Shown: positions 7,396-16,558, counted from the stretch's first letter. The stretch: 64,000 nucleotides of DNA from Leeuwenhoekiella parthenopeia (GCF_020782115.1 NZ_JAJGMW010000011.1:1-64000), one strand, 5' to 3'. Notes: a model not told the origin generated them from the letters alone. Numbers and translations: made by a program.

Positions 7396-10201
7396 TTATT
7401 TGCCGTAATAGATAAATGGAGCCCAATACGTGGGATGCTTAAATTCATCGCCATAGGCTCCGGCTATAAAGGCACGTTTAATCTCAGTCGCCGCTGTTAC
7501 ATAAGGTATATTTGACTGAAAGACTTTTTTGTAAAACTCCTGAAGGAAAATGCTGGTCGTGTAATCATTTACAGACCAAAGTGATGTCAGGCTGGCATTA
7601 GCACCGGCCTGAAACAGGGAGTTGTTTAACCACTGAACGGCATCTCCCGTAGTAATGCGCCCCAGGCCGGTCTGGCAGGCACTAAGCATAACCAGGTCCG
7701 GATTCATTTTTAATGCTTTGATTTCGTTTACGGTGAGCATACCATCTTCTCCGTTTACAGGACTTGGAAGAACACTCATAGCAATGGCACTCATTTCAAA
7801 TATGTAAGGATTTACCGAAGCATGGCTGGCCAGATGAATCACCTTATAATCCTTCAGTAAACCTGCGTCAGACATACTTTTTATTTCATTTTCGGTCATT
7901 TGCTTATCTAGCCGCACATCAGTCAGGGGAACGATTTGCTTTATGGCTTCCACTTCATTTTTTGTACCTATCAGATATTTCATAGGTTCGTCGGTTTGAA
8001 AAGCCCCATAGGCAAAATCCAGATCTTTTCCTGATTCAATGGCTTCATTTACTTCTAATTGCAGCCGTTTGATATCTGCTATAGAAGCTATTTTAGAATG
8101 GGTGTTGTTTCTAAGGCTGTATTTGGCATCCCCAAAAGCCAGCACATTCTTTTTATAACTTGTCTTTTGTTTTTGTCTTAAGGATACAAGCACACTTGCA
8201 CTGGGAGCATAGCCTATTTCAAAATCCTCAATGAGATAGCGTTTAGTGACCGGGTTAATCAATGTTTCAAACGGAATAAAGCTTAACTCACCGGTAGGTA
8301 CGATTGTGATTTTTTTATATCACGCAAAAAGTTTAGGTTGGGGAATAATACATACCAAATATTGGCAGAAAGTCTGGCAAATTCTCCGGCTTTTAAAAAC
8401 GGCCTGTCTTCTTTAGCAGCTTCCAGATAAGTGCGGTACGTTTCAAAAAAGATACGTGCATCACCCGGTTGTGCCATATAGTTTGCAGAAAATGCAGGGC
8501 GCTCTGTATTATTTGGCCGTCGCAATTCTTTTTTTGCCAGTTTTGATTCCACGTAACTCGTAATCGACGGATTTTCGGTAAACAGATCGGCTACAATTTT
8601 GGTAAAGTCAAAAAATGTAGCTTCTACATTGTTTTTAGTAACCAAAAAATTGAAATATCCCGTGTCATCTAATGAACCCGGAGATAAATAGTAGATAATG
8701 GCCTCATCAGTTGCGAGACTTGCCTGTATTTCCCTAACCGTTCTTGAACTGGTTGAATTGGAATTTAAAAGTGTGTTGAGCTCAGCGTTTTTAATTAGCT
8801 CTGCTGTTTCCAGAGCTTCTGCAGGACGTCCCGTTTTGATATAAGCACCCGCCAAATTGGTAAGTACTTTTGTATAAACCAGTTCTGTTTCTTTTCGAAC
8901 GGCTGCATCAGCTTGTTTTCTTTCGGCATCCAGAAGGTTTTTAGCCTGAACTAATGAGCCTATCATACCCTCATAATCCATTTCCTGTAAAGCCAACATA
9001 GCTCTGTTAAAATAATCTGCCGGTCTTATTGCAACAGATTCCTCAACGCTTTTGAGTCCGGCTAAAATCATCAGTTCAGTAACGACTTTTTGGTATCCAC
9101 CGCTCAAATGGGGATTTAAATCAATAAGTCGTTGCATTTTTTGGAGGTAATTTGTGCCGGTTTCGGTTTTCTTAGCAATCTCGGGAGGTGTCAAAACCAG
9201 ATAGGAATCGATCAGCAAATCCGGATTTTGAAGATCTTTAATAAGTGGGGTGATTTCGTTTAACACGTTTGTATAGGCTGCATAGTTATTCAGTTCTCGC
9301 AGCGCTTTAGCTTTTTTATTTATAGCCAGGTAATCTGAGGTTTGAATAAATCACCTCTTCTGCTTAGTAAAACATCTAGAATTTCTATTAGCCTTTGATT
9401 TTCCTGGCTTGAATAGGTATTACCGAAACTATGTACCAATAAAAACCCCGTAAATGGATTCAGGTTTTGCTCTGTTAAATACCTTTCAAAAGTTGAGCGA
9501 ACGGCAGTACTTTTTAAATCGTGATACCAGAGTGCATCGCCGAGTTTTGAAAGTAAACAGGAATATGCCAGATTTGGGATGGCTCCATTTTTTCGTGCAT
9601 TTTGCAACTCAACATTCAGACTTTCGATTTGTGTAGCGGAAACATCAGTATTCAGCTCTGCATATTTAAAAGCTGTATTTGCAGTTTCTATCCCGCCTTG
9701 AAATCTGGTTTTTAAAGCAGATATAGCGGCCAGGTCTGTTTCTATTTTAGACAGCAGATCCGGCTGGTTTTTATAGAAGTCCAGATAAGCCATTAAACTT
9801 TTGGAAACCTCAGTTTCGTTTTGATTTAGCTGAGACGTGAATACATAATTGTAAAAGGCTTCATTTCGCTGAAAATCAGATCCTGTTATCAACGCGGCTA
9901 TATAATTCAGTTTTGCCGAATATTCATCTAGCGGAGCAAGGTAAACAGCCATTGAAGTATAAAAAAGAGCCTGATCTGAGGATGGCGTCGCGATCAGATT
10001 ATATCCGGTAATAGCCGGTATCCTGTATGGGAAGGGGTATTGGTTAAGAAGAAATTCAGATATATTAAATAATCTGTTCAAATCTTTACCGGCTGCATTA
10101 ATTGCCTCGGTATAAAGCAAATTTTCCTCTATTTTTCTGGAAAAAGGCTGTTGTGCCCTGAGCGCACTGCAAAGCAGTACCAGTAAAACTAGAATTCTCA
10201 T
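7396..10201 (-). pseudogene. Second secreted TPR-CHAT protein, broken by two frameshifts
   Basis: Three consecutive ORFs (10201-9320, 9266-8283, 8262-7396) align in order with the intact CHAT protein. The first break is near 9342, where TTCAAACC needs one more A to continue as SDYLAINKKAKALREL. The second is near 8315, where seven A's need to be eight to continue as IVPTGELSFIPFETL. Restoring both gives one frame of 936 codons, like the 960-residue paralogue. Signal peptide, TPR region and the CHAT motifs HLASHAS and LSACQTG all survive. Both losses are in A-runs, so either recent pseudogenisation or homopolymer error is possible. Confidence 0.8.
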
Positions 10202-10266
10202 AGATCGTGCGGTTTTTACGATCTAAAAGTAGGGTCAGACAGCACCTGCAATCAATAGGGCAATTG
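10202..10266 (-). promoter_or_regulatory. Promoter and palindromic operator of the broken CHAT gene
   Basis: Nearly identical to 6428-6492: -33 TTG (10249-10251), 17-base spacer, -7 TACTTTTA (10224-10231), inverted repeat AGATCGT-N9-ACGATCT directly before the ATG, and ATAGGGCAATTG at 10255-10266. Conservation while the coding sequence diverged suggests function or recent duplication. Confidence 0.6.
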
Positions 10267-10276
10267 ACGTATTTGT

Positions 10277-10402
10277 GGGTTTGTGGTTCGCCGTTTTCGG
10301 TTTTCTGTTGGTTTACGGTTTGCCGTTTACCGTTTATCGTTATGACAAAATCAGGAATCAGAAACATGGAATAATAAATAAGAAACAAAAAATCAGGAAA
10401 TC
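10277..10402. repeat. Heptad-periodic intergenic repeat (18 units)
   Basis: A second 126-base array in 7-base phase: TGGTTCG, CTGTTGG, TTTACGG, TTTGCCG, TTTACCG, TTTATCG, TTATGAC, AAAATCA, GGAATCA, GAAACAT and others. It matches the array at 2176-2301 unit by unit with substitutions, not with phase-breaking indels. The two arrays lie close to the outer borders of the duplicated CHAT-MORN region. Confidence 0.75.
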
Positions 10403-10408
10403 AAGAAA

Positions 10409-11329
10409 TCACTTCCCAGACCGCATATTTTCAGCTTTATTTTTACTTCTTCCGGTGTTGATGAAGTAGACGCCGGTGATCAGGATGGCTGCAGCAACAG
10501 CCGACTGCGTCGTGAGTTTTTCGCCCAAAAAATACCAGCCCAGAAACAGTGCAATAACCGGGTTTACATAGGCTGAAGTGGTCACTTTTTCGGTAGCCAC
10601 ATTTTTTAGCAGATAATTAAAGGCCGAAAATGCTGCGATACTCCCAAAGAATACCAGACAAAGCATCGCGATTTGCGTACGGGATTGCCAGTTTAGCGGA
10701 CTGCTCCACTCCTCGCCGATCACCAGACTGGCCAGGATTAAAATGAGACCGGCAGCGGTCATCTGATACGCCGTGCTTACAAAGTGATTTTTGGGTGTAT
10801 CTACCTGTGCCACCATAAGGCTGCCGCAGCTCCAGCTAAAAATAGCCGTCACCGCCAGCCCCACGCCCAACCAGAAATTGGGCTCTACCGCCAATTCCCG
10901 CTGACTGATCAGCAAAATCATTCCGCATAAGCCTAAAATAACGCCAAAAACAGTCATCTTTTTCAGCTTACGCTTCTGCACGAGCATCATAATCAAAATG
11001 GTAAATAAGGGATACATCGAGGCTATGAGCGAGCCAAAACCACTGTCGATGTATTTCAGCGCCCATACAAAGACTCCGTTGCCCACAGATAAAAACAGAA
11101 TTCCGGCTAAAATAGAATTTCCCAATTGCTTCCAGCTGATACGCAGGGAGTGTCCCAGGGCAGCTGCTAAAGCAAAAATGAGCAGACCTGCCGTGCAAAA
11201 CCGCATTCCGCCTATCATAAACGGAGGAAGCTTGGTAACCGCTATTTTATTCCAGAGGAAAGTAGACCCCCAAAAGACGTAAATGGCAATAAATGACAGG
11301 ATGATAAAGGTTTTCTTTCGGGATAGCAC
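10409..11329 (-). CDS. EamA/DMT-superfamily permease
   Basis: 306 aa, the standard length. About ten hydrophobic helices form two EamA repeats, with the signature WGSTFLWNKIAV in helix 1 and NPVIALFLGWYFLGEKLT in the second repeat. These inner-membrane carriers export metabolites or amino acids; substrate not predictable. It ends in a basic tail. It stands alone on the minus strand next to the heptad array. Confidence 0.85.
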   Translation of the reverse strand: MLSRKKTFIILSFIAIYVFWGSTFLWNKIAVTKLPPFMIGGMRFCTAGLLIFALAAALGHSLRISWKQLGNSILAGILFLSVGNGVFVWALKYIDSGFGSLIASMYPLFTILIMMLVQKRKLKKMTVFGVILGLCGMILLISQRELAVEPNFWLGVGLAVTAIFSWSCGSLMVAQVDTPKNHFVSTAYQMTAAGLILILASLVIGEEWSSPLNWQSRTQIAMLCLVFFGSIAAFSAFNYLLKNVATEKVTTSAYVNPVIALFLGWYFLGEKLTTQSAVAAAILITGVYFINTGRSKNKAENMRSGK

Positions 11330-11418
11330 GGCAAAAAAATTAGCGGAGGCAAAGCTCTGCTTTTTGGGCGAAATCGCGTCAGTTTTTGGTTACTAATCTG
11401 CTGCTTACTCCGTATAAT

Positions 11419-11946
11419 TTACAAACCGAGAATACGCGCATCTACCCGAAAAACGCTCCTGATATCTAGTTCAATATCGCGGTCAATGGCCTCATCGGTA
11501 ATACTTTCAACACGCAGGGTATAGCGGTCTTTTTTGATGTATTCTTTCAATTCTGCATTGCTGGTATTAAGCTCTATCGTACCCGAAGCGTCTCCTGCGA
11601 CCGGATTTAAGGAAGCTAAAGGTATTTCTTCAAGACCTTCTGCCTTGATAAAAACTTCAATAGATTCTAAAAAGCTAAAATCTGCATCAGTAGGACTCGT
11701 AATAATGAGGCGCATACGACTGAGTTTGATGGACTCAATGAGGTCTTTTTGGGTATTGTTTGATTCAAATTCAGACTCGCTATTGGTTTGCACAGGCGGC
11801 GTCTGCACCACAAACGGAAGGTTAATCAGGGTTCCGGACTCGATGGTGACACTGCTGTTGTAATCTAAATCAAATTTGGTGAGGTCATCAATCTTATCAC
11901 AGGCAGTCATTGCTAAAAGGCTTAGCAGTAGAAGTATTCGTTTCAT
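11419..11946 (-). CDS. Hypothetical lipoprotein
   Basis: 175 aa. A short hydrophobic N-terminus ends in the lipobox LAMTAC (Cys16) followed by DKIDDLTKFDLDYN. The mature part is beta-rich, with alternating hydrophobic stretches such as LRVESITDEAIDRDIELDIRSVFRVDARIL, and no catalytic motif is seen. I do not recognise the family. It is probably envelope-anchored, facing the periplasm or surface. Confidence 0.65.
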   Translation of the reverse strand: MKRILLLLSLLAMTACDKIDDLTKFDLDYNSSVTIESGTLINLPFVVQTPPVQTNSESEFESNNTQKDLIESIKLSRMRLIITSPTDADFSFLESIEVFIKAEGLEEIPLASLNPVAGDASGTIELNTSNAELKEYIKKDRYTLRVESITDEAIDRDIELDIRSVFRVDARILGL

Positions 11947-12002
11947 AGGGGTATATATAATTTTTGAAATTTACGTAAATCGGTACTATTCGGTTTTAAA
12001 CC

Positions 12003-12042
12003 AAAAAAATCTGCCTTCTTTTGATAAAATGAGGCAGATTTT
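12003..12042 (-). terminator. Rho-independent terminator after the flavin reductase
   Basis: Minus strand: AAAATCTGCCTC and GAAGGCAGATTTTTTT pair around an AT-rich loop, followed by a T-run. It lies about 23 bases past the stop at 12065. Confidence 0.75.
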
Positions 12043-12064
12043 CGCTGTGAAACTAAGAAAATCC

Positions 12065-12736
12065 TTATTCCATGGCCTCCATCACGATGCGCTCTTCTGT
12101 GACTCCCAGAGCTTTTAAATCTTCGAGAACCGCATCCATCATCGGTGGCGGTCCGCACACATAAAATTTCTTGAGCGTGGTGGTATTGATGTGCTTTTTG
12201 ATAAACTCCTTATCGATATAACCGCTGGCATAGCGGGAATCTTTTTCATCTGAAAGAATATTGATAAAATCATCGCCCAGCATTTTCTCGAGTTCTGCTG
12301 CGTAAATGATATCCTCTTTCTTTTTATTGCCGAAAATCAGCTTGTTTCCGGCTAGTTTCTGCTCTTTATCCAGCTTTTTGAAAATGGACAAAAAAGGCGT
12401 AATACCTGCTCCGCCGGCAAGAAACACACCCGGCCCCTCATAATTTATGGCTCCCCAGGAATCGCCAATAATCAACTCGTCTCCCGGAATAAGTTTGCCC
12501 AGTTGTTCGGTTACACCATAATGCTCGGGATAGGTTTTAATGGTAAATTCCAGATTTTCGTTTTCGGGAAGATTGGTAAATGTAAACGGGCGCTTTTCAT
12601 CTTTCCAATCGGGTTTATTTATGGCTACCTCGGTTGCCTGCCCCGGCTCAAAACTAAAATTCTCAGGTTTTTCGGTTGCGATGTGCAGGACATCGTGATT
12701 TATAAAATGAATTTCCTTGATTTTTACAGTGCTCAT
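12065..12736 (-). CDS. Ferredoxin-NADP reductase-like flavin reductase
   Basis: 223 aa. The FAD domain carries RPFTFTN (49-55), a variant of the RxYS flavin motif. The NAD(P) domain carries GGAGITPF (108-115) and the C-terminal CGPPPMMD (194-201). There is no 2Fe-2S domain, so it is a reductase only and needs a partner carrier. It probably moves electrons between NAD(P)H and a flavodoxin or ferredoxin in the cytoplasm. Monocistronic, with its own terminator. Confidence 0.85.
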   Translation of the reverse strand: MSTVKIKEIHFINHDVLHIATEKPENFSFEPGQATEVAINKPDWKDEKRPFTFTNLPENENLEFTIKTYPEHYGVTEQLGKLIPGDELIIGDSWGAINYEGPGVFLAGGAGITPFLSIFKKLDKEQKLAGNKLIFGNKKKEDIIYAAELEKMLGDDFINILSDEKDSRYASGYIDKEFIKKHINTTTLKKFYVCGPPPMMDAVLEDLKALGVTEERIVMEAME

Positions 12737-12834
12737 AGTTTGGTTTTTCCTTAAAAATACACACTCAAAGCGGGCCTGACTACCAAGGTTTTCTTAATGT
12801 CTGCGTTAAAATTTTACCAAAAGCATAATCCATC

Positions 12835-13341
12835 TTAGCGCAGATACGAAGCATTAAAGTACGTGCTAAACTCTTGAAGCAACAGTTTAAGTTTCGGGTT
12901 TATGTAATTGATACAAAAAGGTTTATCGGGATCAGAACGGTAATAGTTGTGCAGACTTTCCCGCGATGCTTTAAAGGCCGAAAAATCCAAAACCCGGGTT
13001 ACAAGCGGGGCTTCAAAATGCTGCTGCAGTTCTTCCAGAATACCTTGTGCTTTCGTTTTTTGTATAGCCGAAAATGTATAAATCGCAGAGCGGTACCGGT
13101 CTCTAAAACTGTGTGCCGAAGTGCTTTTGTGCGTACGCAAGTGCACTTCCAGCAAAACCGGAAGAGGAAGCTTTTCGGCATCAAAATGCACGATCACCCC
13201 TTCCGAAAACCAGGCTTCATCCTCTGTGGCTGCTACGTAGCCTTGCTCTACCCGGCTTACACCAAGCAGGGACTGAAATACCGCTTCAGTACACCAGTGG
13301 CATCCACCACCAAGGGCTATTTTTTGCAGAGAGTCAGTCAT
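12835..13341 (-). CDS. msrA: Peptide methionine (S)-S-oxide reductase
   Basis: 168 aa. The active-site motif GGCHWCTEAVF holds the nucleophilic Cys14 (the usual GCFWC appears here as GCHWC). GYVAAT, LLEVHLRTHKST and RDRYRSAIYTF match MsrA blocks. It repairs methionine-S-sulfoxide in proteins. No MsrB domain is fused. It overlaps the preceding small gene by 8 bases and follows selO, suggesting one redox-stress operon transcribed from 15150. Confidence 0.9.
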   Translation of the reverse strand: MTDSLQKIALGGGCHWCTEAVFQSLLGVSRVEQGYVAATEDEAWFSEGVIVHFDAEKLPLPVLLEVHLRTHKSTSAHSFRDRYRSAIYTFSAIQKTKAQGILEELQQHFEAPLVTRVLDFSAFKASRESLHNYYRSDPDKPFCINYINPKLKLLLQEFSTYFNASYLR

Positions 13342-13588
13342 TCCATTTTACTTCCTTTAAAAACGCGATCACTTTAGCCTCGGGCATTTCGCAGGGTTTA
13401 AGCAGTTCGCCGCTTTTAGTTTCATAAAAATTTAGACTTATAAAATCGGTGCCGCCCAACTCTTCCGCATAGACTTTAAAGCTTTTTCCGGCATTGAAGC
13501 CGGTACGGGTAATGCCGTATTTCCGGCCGTTATAGCTGCCTTCCGAATAACCTTCAGGAATAAGGGATATCAGGGATTTAAGCTTCAT
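13334..13588 (-). CDS. Conserved small hypothetical protein between selO and msrA
   Basis: 84 aa from ATG 13588, which overlaps the selO stop as TAATG; a longer reading (93 aa) would run into selO and is less likely. The sequence is compact and soluble: IPEGYSEGSYNGRKYGITRT near the start, GTDFISLNFYETKSGELLKPCEMP in the middle. No named family recognised. Translational coupling on both sides suggests a role with SelO and MsrA. Confidence 0.75.
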   Translation of the reverse strand: MKLKSLISLIPEGYSEGSYNGRKYGITRTGFNAGKSFKVYAEELGGTDFISLNFYETKSGELLKPCEMPEAKVIAFLKEVKWND

Positions 13589-15150
13589 TACGAACTGCAC
13601 GAAAGCATGGAACAACCTACCTTATCCCGCGCCCATTCGGGTCTTTTGGCAAACCATTTTCCGTTTTCGGGCTGTTCGTCGTAGGGCTTTTTAAGCAGCT
13701 CATACAATTCATCAATCAGCCTGTAATCGCCCTCATCTGCGGCATCAATCGCAAGCTGAGCCATGTAGTTGCGCAGCACGTATTTGGGATTCACCCGGTT
13801 CATGGCCGCACTTCGGGCTTCATCGGTAAGGTTTTGATTTTGAATTCTTTTCGCGTAGGCGGAAAACCAGGCGTTCCATTGCGTTTTGACAGCTCCGGTA
13901 AGCTCTTCGGCATTATAAAAAGCATCGGAAATCAGGTCAAATCCATTTACGGAAGCATCCTTTTCAAAATCACCCAGTTTGCGGAAGAAGATCGTCATAT
14001 CAGTTTCGGTAAGCTGCAGACAGGCTTCCAGATCGGCAATGAGTTCTAAATCGGCTTCCCCGGCGTTTTGCAATCCTAGTTTACCGGCCATCATTTCGAG
14101 CGATTTTGTGGCGTAACCGCTTTTATAACGGTCAAGGATTTCCTCAAAACCTTCAGATTCATCCACCAGCGGATAGAGCGCATTGGCGAGTTGGTATAAA
14201 TTCCACAACCCTATATTCGGCTGGTTGCCATAACGATACCGCTTATGCTGCCGGTCTGTCGTATTGGGCGTCCAGCCCCAGTCAAAACCTTCGAGCCAGC
14301 CGTAGGGTCCGTAATCTATCGTCAGTCCCAAAATGCTCATATTATCGGTATTCATAACGCCGTGAACAAAACCCACACGCTGCCAGTGTATCATCAAATC
14401 GAGCGTGCGCCGGGTTACTTCATCAAAAAACTGAAGGTACACGTCTTTAGAAGGTTTACCCAAATGCGGAAAATGCGCTTCGATGGTGTAGTCGACCAAC
14501 TGTTGAAGACCTTTTATATTATTTCGGGCGGTAAAGATTTGATAATTGCCAAAGCGCAAAAAGGATTCTGCCACGCGGCAAACGACCGCCCCTTTTTCGT
14601 AAGCGGGATTTCCGTCGTACATCACATCGCGGAGTACCGGGTCACCGGTAAGTGCCAGCGACAAAGCCCGCGTGGTAGGAACGCCCAGATGATACATCGC
14701 TTCACTCATCAAATATTCGCGTATAGAAGAGCGTAAAACCGCCAGACCGTCTGCACTGCGCGAGTAAGGCGTCTCCCCTGCTCCTTTGAGCTGTAGCGCC
14801 CAGTGACCGGTCTTACCTTCCGTTTCAAAAAGATTAATGGCTCGCCCGTCTCCCAACTGGCCGGCCCAGTTCCCAAACTGATGTCCGCCATAAAGCATCG
14901 CATAGGGTTTGGTTTCGGGCAAAACGCTGTTACCGGTCATCAGATTTAAAAATTCATCAGACTGAACATCAGATTGTAAAAGGCCCAATTCTTCCCGCAT
15001 TTCTTCAGAAACATGCAGTAATTGTGGCTTGCCGGTTTTCCTTGGGTTTACAAAGGAGTAAAAGCCTTCAGTTACCTGACGTCGTGAATTTTCGGTATTG
15101 GGATCAGCCGGAAGTTTTTGTGAAAAGCGATTGTTGAGTTTAAAATCCAT
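13588..15150 (-). CDS. selO: Protein adenylyltransferase SelO (YdiU/UPF0061)
   Basis: 520 aa from ATG 15150 (an ATG six codons upstream is possible). Signature blocks are YGGHQFGNWAGQLGDGRA, LQLKGAGETPYSRSADG with the nucleotide-binding Lys, and RSSIREYLMSEAMYHLGVPT. SelO is a pseudokinase that transfers AMP to Ser/Thr/Tyr of target proteins and is linked to redox homeostasis. The C-terminus GCSMLSCSS keeps paired cysteines where some SelO proteins have selenocysteine or Cys. It is the first gene of selO-small protein-msrA. Confidence 0.92.
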   Translation of the reverse strand: MDFKLNNRFSQKLPADPNTENSRRQVTEGFYSFVNPRKTGKPQLLHVSEEMREELGLLQSDVQSDEFLNLMTGNSVLPETKPYAMLYGGHQFGNWAGQLGDGRAINLFETEGKTGHWALQLKGAGETPYSRSADGLAVLRSSIREYLMSEAMYHLGVPTTRALSLALTGDPVLRDVMYDGNPAYEKGAVVCRVAESFLRFGNYQIFTARNNIKGLQQLVDYTIEAHFPHLGKPSKDVYLQFFDEVTRRTLDLMIHWQRVGFVHGVMNTDNMSILGLTIDYGPYGWLEGFDWGWTPNTTDRQHKRYRYGNQPNIGLWNLYQLANALYPLVDESEGFEEILDRYKSGYATKSLEMMAGKLGLQNAGEADLELIADLEACLQLTETDMTIFFRKLGDFEKDASVNGFDLISDAFYNAEELTGAVKTQWNAWFSAYAKRIQNQNLTDEARSAAMNRVNPKYVLRNYMAQLAIDAADEGDYRLIDELYELLKKPYDEQPENGKWFAKRPEWARDKVGCSMLSCSS

Positions 15151-15223
15151 TGCGAAGGTTTTATGCAAAACTACGGGTTTTAAAAGGGTTGTCGGTCATC
15201 GCACCCATTCCTGTCTTAAAAAC

Positions 15224-15257
15224 TAAAAAATCCCTGTCAGGTTTCTGTCAGGGATTC
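15224..15257 (-). terminator. Rho-independent terminator of the Hcp-like gene
   Basis: Minus strand AATCCCTGACAG pairs with CTGTCAGGGATT around a short loop, followed by TTTTT. It separates the Hcp-like gene from selO. Confidence 0.85.
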
Positions 15258-15281
15258 TCAATCAGCGTCTTCGGTTTAGGA

Positions 15282-15818
15282 CTAATTTTGTGCGGTTTTG
15301 ATTTTGTATTCAAACTCGTTAGTGTCTCCCGCCGAGCCATCCCGTTCCATTTTTGTGTAAACGGCGTTGAGGGTTTCATATTCTAAAATCCAGGATTCAC
15401 GGGGTTTTGAGTCTTCCAGAGTAACTTCTACATCATAAGATGAAATCACCACGTTAGATAAGGTATAGACCAAATACGGAGCCGCACCCTGAGCACCGGA
15501 TGTATTGATGAGGCTTAGTACCATCTCGTCAAATCGCTGATTGCGGGTAAGCGCCTGAAGCATAGGATTTGTAGCTGCATCGGTTTTCTTGGCGATATTC
15601 ATTCCTGAAAATTGCACCGTACTGCGCGTTCTGCCCGACACTACTTTTGATTTTGGGCTTTCAGCCGAAAAAACAAAGGCATCAATCACAATTTGATCTT
15701 CAAAGCGGTTCACCGAAGATTCTCCCTCAATACCGGGAATTTCTAAATACATCTGAGTTTGTGCCTGAAGGGTCACAGTTGCCAGAATCAGCAGGAAAAG
15801 TGTTAAGCAAGTCTTCAT
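15282..15818 (-). CDS. Hcp-superfamily protein with signal peptide
   Basis: 178 aa. A Sec signal peptide (ending VTLQAQ, about residue 20) precedes MYLEIPGIEGESS, a start typical of Hcp/TssD ring proteins. VVSGRTRSTVQFSG, the run VVISSYDVE and ESWILEYETLNAVYTKM also fit the Hcp beta-barrel. Canonical Hcp forms the type VI secretion tube and has no signal peptide; no T6SS genes are nearby. It is therefore more likely a secreted Hcp-fold protein of unknown role. It has its own terminator. Confidence 0.7.
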   Translation of the reverse strand: MKTCLTLFLLILATVTLQAQTQMYLEIPGIEGESSVNRFEDQIVIDAFVFSAESPKSKVVSGRTRSTVQFSGMNIAKKTDAATNPMLQALTRNQRFDEMVLSLINTSGAQGAAPYLVYTLSNVVISSYDVEVTLEDSKPRESWILEYETLNAVYTKMERDGSAGDTNEFEYKIKTAQN

Positions 15819-16158
15819 AAGGAGTTTTTAAGTTGTTAGTTGGTCAGGTTATTTCTAAAGGAATTAAAAATACGGGCTTATGTTGATGAAAACAGCGGCT
15901 ACTTAACCCTTTCCTACAGGGGAAATTTCCTGAAATTACCAAAGAAAATGCCTGTATACAGGCCAGGCAGCAAGAACCTGTCTTAAAACGAGGTGTCAGT
16001 ACCTAAAATGACACTAGTCCTGAAATCGAATCTTAAAAATTTAAGAGAATCATTGAATTGAGGGATGCAACTATTAAAGTTATTGTAAAGTTGACTGACA
16101 ACTAGGCGGTTGGAACAAGCTTTGCCTATTTTAGTGTGTAACATTAAAACACTTGATT
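15819..16158. other. 340-base intergenic region with a 14-bp palindrome
   Basis: No ORF or RNA recognised. It contains the perfect palindrome GCCTGTATACAGGC (15950-15963) and a GTGTCA/TGACAC pair about ten bases apart further right. It separates divergent genes (Hcp-like on minus, YtxH-like on plus), so regulatory sites for both are expected here. Confidence 0.5.
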
Positions 16159-16437
16159 ATGACAACTAGAAAACAGAATACAGGAATAGCAGCAGCAGTT
16201 TTAGGTTTAGCCGGTGGACTTTTTGCATGGTGGAAATATAAAAACGCAAGCGAAGAAGAAAAAGCTAAAATCAAAGGAAAGATCAATGATTTGGGCAGCA
16301 AATTAAAAGAAACCTATACCGACGCTGAAATCAAGGTAAAAGAAGCTTACGATGAAGTAGAGCATAAAATTACCGGTAATGATACCAAGAAATTTAAGAA
16401 AGACGTAGAGCGCGAAGTTGAGAAAATCGCAAACTAA
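16159..16437 (+). CDS. YtxH-like stress protein
   Basis: 92 aa from ATG 16159. One N-terminal transmembrane helix with a Gly-rich segment (AAAVLGLAGGLFAWW, about 9-23) is followed by a charged alpha-helical tail rich in Lys and Glu. This is the layout of YtxH-domain proteins, often induced by envelope or osmotic stress. Inner-membrane location likely; no catalytic function seen. Monocistronic with a terminator. Confidence 0.7.
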   Translation: MTTRKQNTGIAAAVLGLAGGLFAWWKYKNASEEEKAKIKGKINDLGSKLKETYTDAEIKVKEAYDEVEHKITGNDTKKFKKDVEREVEKIAN

Positions 16438-16465
16438 GACCTCTTTTTTCACAGCATTTTTAAAA

Positions 16466-16490
16466 GCGATCCACTTGGGTCGCTTTTTTT
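16466..16490 (+). terminator. Rho-independent terminator of the YtxH-like gene
   Basis: GCGATCC pairs with GGGTCGC (one T-G pair) around ACTT, then seven T's. Confidence 0.85.
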
Positions 16491-16558
16491 ATGGATGCAA
16501 CCTTTAGGAACTTTAATAAATTCTATTTTTAAATACTAATCCTTAACCGGTTGATCTT

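Noticed and set aside
12874-13377. Plus-strand ORF of 167 codons over msrA
   Set aside because: Shadow of a confidently identified MsrA gene; no domain in its product.
15282-15818. Type VI secretion locus
   Set aside because: Only one Hcp-fold protein, with a signal peptide; no tss genes nearby.
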